NCBI RefSeq assembly: GCF_017744955.1
Contig: NZ_JAGIAG010000003.1
Location: 124,001 to 188,000 of the forward strand
Length of the DNA: 64,000 nucleotides
Source of the DNA: Dokdonella sp.
GTDB taxonomy: Bacteria; Pseudomonadota; Gammaproteobacteria; Xanthomonadales; Rhodanobacteraceae
Direction of reading: 5' to 3'
The notes beneath the pieces are model-generated. The model saw nothing but the letters and a program-made list of their open reading frames with translations. It made no database searches and had not been told where the DNA came from. The position numbers and the translations under genes are program-made. This document shows, piece by piece, positions 59,379 through 64,000 of this stretch. Positions within the stretch are counted from its first letter, which is position 1; each line of letters begins with the position of its first letter.

Positions 59379-60242
59379 TCAGTGCATGCGGCCGAACTTG
59401 CCGCTGTTGAAATCGGTGATGGCATCACCGATTTCCTCCTGCGTGTTCATCACGAACGGGCCATAGCCGGCGATCGGTTCGTCGATCGGCTCGCCGCTGA
59501 GCAGCAGGAAGGTCGCATCGCCGTTCGCCTCGACCTGGATGCCGCCGCCGCTGCGACCGAATGTGGCCAGCTGCGCCTCGCGCGCGATCTGGTTGCCGTT
59601 GATCTGCACGGCGCCGCGCAGCACGACCAGGGCGAGCGTGTGGCCGTCCTCGACGTCGAACGCGGCGCTCTGGCCGTGCTTCAGGCGCACGTCCCAGACG
59701 TTCATCGGCGTGAACGTGCGCGCCGGGCCGCGATGGCCGTCGTACTCGCCGGCGATCACGCGGACCTTGCCGGCGTCGTCGGGCAGCGCGACCGCCGGGA
59801 TCTCGGCGTCGAGCAGGGTCTGGTAGCCCGGCGCGGCCATCTTGTCCTTGGCCGGCAGGTTCACCCACAGCTGCACCATCTCGAAGTTGCCGCCGGTCCT
59901 GGCGAATTCGCGCGAGTGGTACTCCTCGTGCAGGATGCCGGACGCGGCCGTCATCCACTGCACGTCGCCGGGGCCGATCTTGCCGCCGGCGCCGGTCGAA
60001 TCGCGGTGCTCGACCTCGCCCTCGTAGACGATCGTCACGGTCTCGAAGCCGCGGTGCGGATGCTGTCCGACACCGCGCTTGGCATCCGTCGCGTCGAACG
60101 CGTACGGACCGGCGTAGTCGAGCAGCAGGAACGGGCTCAGATTCCGCCCCTGGCTGTCATAGGAAAACATCGAGCGCACCGGAAAACCGTCGCCGACCCA
60201 ATGGCCGCGCGGCGCGCTGAACAGGCCGATCACGTTTCTCAT
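59379..60242 (-). CDS. pirin-family bicupin
   Basis: A 287-residue bicupin protein. The metal ligands of pirins are present: H61 and H63 in [12 protein letters not shown], and H105 and E107 in [10 protein letters not shown]. Pirins bind iron; some have quercetin 2,3-dioxygenase activity, others regulate metabolism. It is the first gene of the set with the two hydrolases. GGAG precedes the ATG, and a hairpin lies just upstream of that site. Confidence 0.9.
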   Translation of the reverse strand: MRNVIGLFSAPRGHWVGDGFPVRSMFSYDSQGRNLSPFLLLDYAGPYAFDATDAKRGVGQHPHRGFETVTIVYEGEVEHRDSTGAGGKIGPGDVQWMTAASGILHEEYHSREFARTGGNFEMVQLWVNLPAKDKMAAPGYQTLLDAEIPAVALPDDAGKVRVIAGEYDGHRGPARTFTPMNVWDVRLKHGQSAAFDVEDGHTLALVVLRGAVQINGNQIAREAQLATFGRSGGGIQVEANGDATFLLLSGEPIDEPIAGYGPFVMNTQEEIGDAITDFNSGKFGRMH

Positions 60243-60256
60243 CTCTCGTTCTCCAC

Positions 60257-60275
60257 GCCGCTCCCTGGGAGCGGC
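60257..60275 (-). promoter_or_regulatory. leader hairpin before the pirin ribosome site
   Basis: GCCGCTCC (60257-60264) pairs with GGAGCGGC (60268-60275) around a 3-nt loop; the GGAG ribosome site is at 60251-60254 (minus strand), only 2 nt away. The right arm (read 5' on the mRNA) contains GCCGCTCC, so it could also influence ribosome access. Confidence 0.35.
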
Positions 60276-60298
60276 TTCATGGCGAACAAGATAGATTC

Positions 60299-60343
60299 AG
60301 GACACTGAGGCCGGTAGACGGCAAAATGCGCCCTCAGAGTCCT
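60299..60343. promoter_or_regulatory. inverted repeat in the pirin/LysR divergent promoter
   Basis: AGGACACTGAGG (60299-60310) and CCTCAGAGTCCT (60332-60343) are inverted copies matching at 11 of 12 positions, separated by 21 bp. They lie in the middle of the 127-bp region between the divergent pirin and LysR genes, 27 nt before the LysR start. A good candidate LysR-type operator controlling both sides. Confidence 0.5.
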
Positions 60344-60369
60344 ATCCATGGAACACTGGGAGGCGCGGG

Positions 60370-61275
60370 ATGCAAGACCTCAACGATCTCTACTACTTCG
60401 TCCAGGTCGTCGAACACGGCGGCTTCGCCCAGGCCGGCCGCGCGCTGGGCTTGCCGAAGTCGAAACTGAGCCGACGCATCGCGCTGCTGGAGGAACGCCT
60501 CGGCGTGCGCCTGATCCAGCGCTCGACGCGGCACTTCTCGGTCACCGAAGTCGGCCAGACCTACTACGCGCACTGCAAGGCGATGCTGGTCGAGGCCGAG
60601 GCGGCACAGGAAGCCATCGACATCACGCGCTCGGAACCGCGCGGCATCGTGCGCCTCACCTGCCCGACCGCCCTGCTCGACACGCGCGTCGACGCGATGC
60701 TGGCCGATTTCATGGTCGCCAATCCGCGCGTGGAGCTGCACGTCGAATCGACCAATCGCCGCGTCGACGTGATCGGCGAAGGCGTCGACATCGCGATCCG
60801 CGTGCGCCCGCCGCCGTTGCAGGACAGCGATCTGGTGCTGCGCACGTTGGCCGAACGCGGCCAGTCGCTGGTGGCGAGCCCGGACTTGGTCGAGCGCTGC
60901 GGCCTGCCGCAGTCGCCGGCGGACCTGGCGCGCTATCCGAGCCTCGCGCTCGGCGCGCCGCAGGCCGAATACCTGTGGCGGCTGTACGGTCCCGACAGCG
61001 CGCAGGCGGAGATCTACCATCGCCCGCGCCTGGTCACCGGCAGCATGCTGGCGCTGCGCAGCGCGGCGATCGCCGGCGTCGGCGTGGTGCAGTTGCCGAC
61101 GATGATGGTCGGCGAGTCGTTGGCGGCCGCAACCCTGGTCGACGTGCTGCCGCAGTGGGCGCCGCGGCGCGAGATCATCCACGCCGTCTACGCTTCGCGA
61201 CGCTGCCTGCTGCCGTCGGTGCGCGCCCTGCTCGACTATCTGGTCACGCGCTTCGAGCGGCTGCGCGAGGAATGA
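60370..61275 (+). CDS. LysR-family transcriptional regulator
   Basis: A 301-residue LysR regulator. The N-terminal winged helix (DLYYFVQVVEHGGFAQAGRA, SKLSRRIALLEERLGVRLIQR) covers residues 3-60, and the periplasmic-binding-protein-like effector domain runs from about 88. It resembles the CrgA/AaeR-type subgroup. It is divergent from the pirin and YcaC-like genes, which it probably controls through the inverted repeat at 60299-60343. The effector is unknown. It converges with ffh 12 nt away. Confidence 0.92.
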   Translation: MQDLNDLYYFVQVVEHGGFAQAGRALGLPKSKLSRRIALLEERLGVRLIQRSTRHFSVTEVGQTYYAHCKAMLVEAEAAQEAIDITRSEPRGIVRLTCPTALLDTRVDAMLADFMVANPRVELHVESTNRRVDVIGEGVDIAIRVRPPPLQDSDLVLRTLAERGQSLVASPDLVERCGLPQSPADLARYPSLALGAPQAEYLWRLYGPDSAQAEIYHRPRLVTGSMLALRSAAIAGVGVVQLPTMMVGESLAAATLVDVLPQWAPRREIIHAVYASRRCLLPSVRALLDYLVTRFERLREE

Positions 61276-61287
61276 CGACGCGGGAAA

Positions 61288-62664
61288 TCAGCGCGGCGGC
61301 ATGAAGCCGCCGCCGCCCATGCCCTTCATCGCCGAGCCCATCTGGCGCATCAGGCCCTTGAGGCCGCCGCTGCCGAGCTTGGACATCATCTTCTCCATCT
61401 GCTGGTACTGCTTCAGCAGACGGTTGACGTCGGCCGGCTGCGTGCCGGAGCCGCGCGCGATGCGCGCGCGGCGCGAACCGTTCAGCAGGTCCGGATGGCG
61501 ACGCTCCTTCTTCGTCATCGAGCCGATGATCGCGATCATGCGGTGCACCTCGCGATCGTTGACCTTCGACTTGACCTGATCGGGCAGGTTCGACACCCCC
61601 GGCAGCTTCTCCATCAGCGACGCCATGCCGCCCATGTTGACCATCTGCTCGAGCTGGTCCTTCATGTCGTTGAGGTCGAAGCGCTTGCCCTTGATGACCT
61701 TCTCGGCCAGCTTGCGCTGCTTCTCCTGGTCGACGCTCTGCTCGACCTGCTCGACCAGCGAAAGGACGTCGCCCATGCCGAGGATGCGCTGCGCGATACG
61801 GTCGGGGTGAAACGGCTCCAGGCCGTCCGGCTTCTCGCTGACGCCGATGAACTTGATCGGCCGGCCGGTCACGTAGCGCACCGACAGCGCCGCGCCGCCG
61901 CGCGCGTCGCCGTCGGTCTTGGTCAGCACCACGCCGGTCAGCGGCAGCGCCTCGGAGAACGCCTTGGCGGTGTTCGCCGCGTCCTGGCCGGTCATCGAAT
62001 CGACCACGAACAGCGTCTCGACCGGATTCAGCGCCGCGTGCAGCGCCTTGATCTCGGCCATCATCTCGGCGTCGACGTGCAGGCGGCCGGCGGTGTCGAC
62101 CAGCAGCACGTCGGCGAAATTCTTCTTCGCCGCATCCAGCGCGCCGGTCGCGATCGCGACCGGGTCCTGCTCGCCGGTGGACGGATGGAACAGCACGTCG
62201 ACCTGCTCGGCGAGCGTGCGCAACTGCTCGATCGCGGCCGGGCGGTAGACGTCGCAGCTGACCACCATGACCTTTTTCTTCTTGCGCTCCTTCAACAGGC
62301 GCGCGAGCTTGGCCACGGTGGTGGTCTTGCCGGCGCCCTGCAGGCCGGCCATCAGCACCACCGCCGGCGGCGCCGCCGCGAGGTTGAGATCGGTGTTGGC
62401 GCTGCCCATCACCGCCGTCAGCTCGTCGCGCACCACCTTCACCAGGGCCTGGCCCGGCGTCAGGCTGCGCAGCACTTCCTGGCCCAGCGCCTTGACCTGC
62501 ACGCGCTGGATCAGCGCCTGCACCACCGGCAGGGCGACGTCGGCCTCGAGCAGGGCGATGCGCACCTCGCGCAGGGACTCGCGGATGTTCGCTTCCGTCA
62601 ATCGCCCTTTGCCGCGCAGGCGCTGGACGGTGGCGGAAAGACGTTGGCTGAGCGACTCGAACAT
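61288..62664 (-). CDS. ffh: Ffh, signal recognition particle GTPase
   Basis: A 458-residue SRP54 homologue that delivers nascent membrane proteins to FtsY. The N domain, the G domain with GLQGAGKTTT (107-116), DTAGRLHVD and TKTDGDARGG, and the Met-rich M domain ending GMGGGGFMPPR are all present. No good ribosome site is visible before the ATG at 62664. A heptamer tandem repeat starts 52 nt upstream. Confidence 0.97.
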   Translation of the reverse strand: MFESLSQRLSATVQRLRGKGRLTEANIRESLREVRIALLEADVALPVVQALIQRVQVKALGQEVLRSLTPGQALVKVVRDELTAVMGSANTDLNLAAAPPAVVLMAGLQGAGKTTTVAKLARLLKERKKKKVMVVSCDVYRPAAIEQLRTLAEQVDVLFHPSTGEQDPVAIATGALDAAKKNFADVLLVDTAGRLHVDAEMMAEIKALHAALNPVETLFVVDSMTGQDAANTAKAFSEALPLTGVVLTKTDGDARGGAALSVRYVTGRPIKFIGVSEKPDGLEPFHPDRIAQRILGMGDVLSLVEQVEQSVDQEKQRKLAEKVIKGKRFDLNDMKDQLEQMVNMGGMASLMEKLPGVSNLPDQVKSKVNDREVHRMIAIIGSMTKKERRHPDLLNGSRRARIARGSGTQPADVNRLLKQYQQMEKMMSKLGSGGLKGLMRQMGSAMKGMGGGGFMPPR

Positions 62665-62715
62665 GGGTGGACCGGTGTGGCGGGTGAGCCGTTTATTGTA
62701 TCGGGGATCGGGAGG

Positions 62716-62771
62716 CGGTGAGCGGTGAGCGGTGAGCGGTGAGCGGTGAGCGGTGAGCGGTGAGCGGTGAG
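62716..62771. repeat. heptamer microsatellite, 8 x CGGTGAG
   Basis: Eight perfect copies of the 7-mer CGGTGAG lie in the 215-bp region between the divergent ffh and cytochrome-assembly genes, starting 52 nt upstream of ffh. A number of copies that can change would alter promoter or leader spacing. Confidence 0.92.
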
Positions 62772-62879
62772 CGGGCGAGGCTCGCAGGTCTGGGGATCGG
62801 CGCAAGTGACGGAGGGCAATGCGTGCTCCCCCGTTTGCCGATTCTCGATCCCGATTCCCGCTCGTGCGACACTGCGGGC

Positions 62880-63677
62880 ATGCTGATCTCCCTCCTCGCC
62901 CTGCTCGCGATCGCGCTCTATCTCGCCGCGGCCGGACTGCTCGCGCGACCGCTGCTCGGCGGCGGCGAACCGCTGAGCCGCAGCGCGGACGGTGCCGCGG
63001 CGCTCGCCGTGGTGACGCACGCGGCAGTGCTGTTCGGCATGCATCCGGGCGCGCTGGACCTGCATTTCTTCGCCGCGCTGTCGCTGGTCGCCGGCGTCGT
63101 CGCCGCGCTGACCTTGATCGTGAACCTGACGCGCCCGGTGGCGGCGCTCGGCGTGATCGTGTTCCCGCTCGCCGCCGTGCTGCTGGCGATCGACATGTTC
63201 GCCTCGCCGCGCACGACGCCGCTGGCGATGGACTGGCAGATCAAGCTGCACGTGACGGTCGCCCTGCTCGCCTTCGGCGTGCTCTCGATCGCGGCCGCAC
63301 TGGCGATCCTGCTCGCGCTGCAGGAACGCGCCCTGCGCCATCGCCAGTTCGGCGCCTGGCTGCGCGCGCTGCCGCCGCTGACGCTGACCGAAGCGCTGCT
63401 GTTCCGCCTGATCGGCGCCGGTTTCGTGCTGCTGACGCTGACCTTGCTCAGCGGCATCCTGTTCGTCGACGACCTGTTCGGTCAGCACCTCGTGCACAAG
63501 ACCGCGCTGTCGATCGTCGCCTGGTTCGTGTTCGGCGCGCTGCTGCTCGGCCGCTGGCGCTACGGCTGGCGCGGCCGCCGCGCGGTGAACCTGACCCTGA
63601 TCGGCATGACGATCCTGCTGCTGGCGTTCTTCGGCTCGAAGTTCGTGCTCGAAGTCGTGCTGCACCGGACCGCCTAG
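62880..63677 (+). CDS. CcsA/YpjD-type cytochrome c assembly membrane protein
   Basis: A 265-residue inner-membrane protein with about eight helices. It matches the CcmC/CcsA-like group whose short members are annotated YpjD: LHVTVALLAFGVL (His near 124) and HLVHKTALSIVAWFVFG (His pair near 204) carry the haem-handling His residues. The ffh-YpjD arrangement is common in gammaproteobacteria. The exact role in cytochrome maturation is not known. The ATG at 62880 was chosen because the first helix starts directly after it. Confidence 0.85.
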   Translation: MLISLLALLAIALYLAAAGLLARPLLGGGEPLSRSADGAAALAVVTHAAVLFGMHPGALDLHFFAALSLVAGVVAALTLIVNLTRPVAALGVIVFPLAAVLLAIDMFASPRTTPLAMDWQIKLHVTVALLAFGVLSIAAALAILLALQERALRHRQFGAWLRALPPLTLTEALLFRLIGAGFVLLTLTLLSGILFVDDLFGQHLVHKTALSIVAWFVFGALLLGRWRYGWRGRRAVNLTLIGMTILLLAFFGSKFVLEVVLHRTA

Positions 63678-63693
63678 GATCGCGGCGTCCGCC

Positions 63694-64000
63694 TCACGCC
63701 GTCTCGCGCGCGGTCACCGCAGCGCACACCGGTTCGGCGCACAGCTTCCACACGAAGCGCCGCCGCGCCTCGTGATAGCTGCGATCCGCGCCGAAGAAGT
63801 TGGAATGCATTTCGGCCAGTTCCTCTTCGGCGTAGCGGTCGAGCGGCTTGCTGCGCTCGTCCTGTTCGCGCTGGCGCACCTTCAGCGCCAGGGCGGCGCG
63901 ATAGCGCCAGAAGCCGAGTTCCGGCTCGACGATGCGCAGGACGCGCTCGATCAGCGCGTCGCCGTCGAGCGCGCCGTCGATCAGGCCGATGCGCGCCGCG
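63694..64000 (-). CDS. 3' end of an unrecognised gene
   Basis: An open frame runs from the stop at 63694 to the edge of the window, about 101 residues of C-terminal sequence. It is rich in charged residues (EPELGFWRYRAALALKVRQR; RYAEEELAEMHSNFFGADRS) and mostly helical. I do not recognise the family. The 5' end is outside the window. It converges with the YpjD-type gene 16 nt away. Confidence 0.6.
   Translation of the reverse strand, partial: AARIGLIDGALDGDALIERVLRIVEPELGFWRYRAALALKVRQREQDERSKPLDRYAEEELAEMHSNFFGADRSYHEARRRFVWKLCAEPVCAAVTARETA

Noticed and set aside
62598..63665. Minus-strand frame with repeated SPLTAHR peptide
   Set aside because: The peptide is only the translation of the CGGTGAG heptamer run; the rest is antisense to the cytochrome-assembly gene.

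Overview
This is a very GC-rich stretch of a gammaproteobacterial chromosome. The gene content points to the Xanthomonadales, most likely the Rhodanobacteraceae/Lysobacteraceae side: a cbb3 oxidase operon, the rpsP-rimM-trmD-rplS operon, and many large secreted repeat proteins next to CadC-like regulators. That placement is inferred from gene content and style; no rRNA or other marker is present. I see no tRNA, rRNA, CRISPR array, insertion sequence or prophage.

Layout. 1-6046: cbb3-type cytochrome oxidase operon (3' end of ccoN, then ccoO, ccoQ, ccoP, a short FixH-like gene, ccoI, ccoS and a TauE/SafE-type membrane gene), mostly joined by 4-nt stop/start overlaps. 6172-6771: GNAT acetyltransferase. 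7061-11659: a 1532-residue secreted BNR-propeller protein with five DUF11 repeats. 11781-16054: RND efflux permease and its lipoprotein adaptor. 16365-20952: mfd and hslO (Hsp33). 21094-28976: two copies of a module in which a secreted protein is divergent from a large CadC-like membrane regulator with TPRs. 29143-32768: zinc metalloprotease, a cluster of dispersed repeats, and yceH. 32854-36637: three minus-strand secreted proteins sharing a laminin-B-like domain and a HAF-repeat domain in different combinations. 37054-39474: a third CadC-like regulator. 39569-43042: HAD phosphatase, YrbL-like protein, small membrane protein, ArnT-like glycosyltransferase. 43200-46058: a second BNR-propeller secreted protein. 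46244-48878: small unknown, arsC, omega-amidase, methionine aminotransferase. 49176-52911: DUF4097 protein and a PKD/PPC secreted protein. 53133-57533: htpG, a tandem 104-bp repeat, and the rplS-trmD-rimM-rpsP operon. 57896-61275: two isochorismatase-fold hydrolases and a pirin, divergent from a LysR regulator. 61288-64000: ffh, a heptamer microsatellite, a CcsA/YpjD-type membrane protein, and the 3' end of an unrecognised gene.

The most striking theme is a short motif, [I/L]-F-x-[D/N]-[G/D]-F-[D/E]. It lies at or within ten residues of the C terminus of six secreted proteins here, and internally in a seventh, although their main domains are unrelated (BNR/DUF11, BNR/PKD/PPC, DUF5979-like, laminin-B-like, HAF, Kelch). 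It is not a PEP-CTERM, GlyGly-CTERM or LPXTG signal, because no hydrophobic helix or basic tail follows it. It looks like a lineage-specific C-terminal tag for exported proteins; its function is inferred only. Three membrane CadC-like regulators sit beside or near these genes, which suggests envelope-sensed control of the secreted set.
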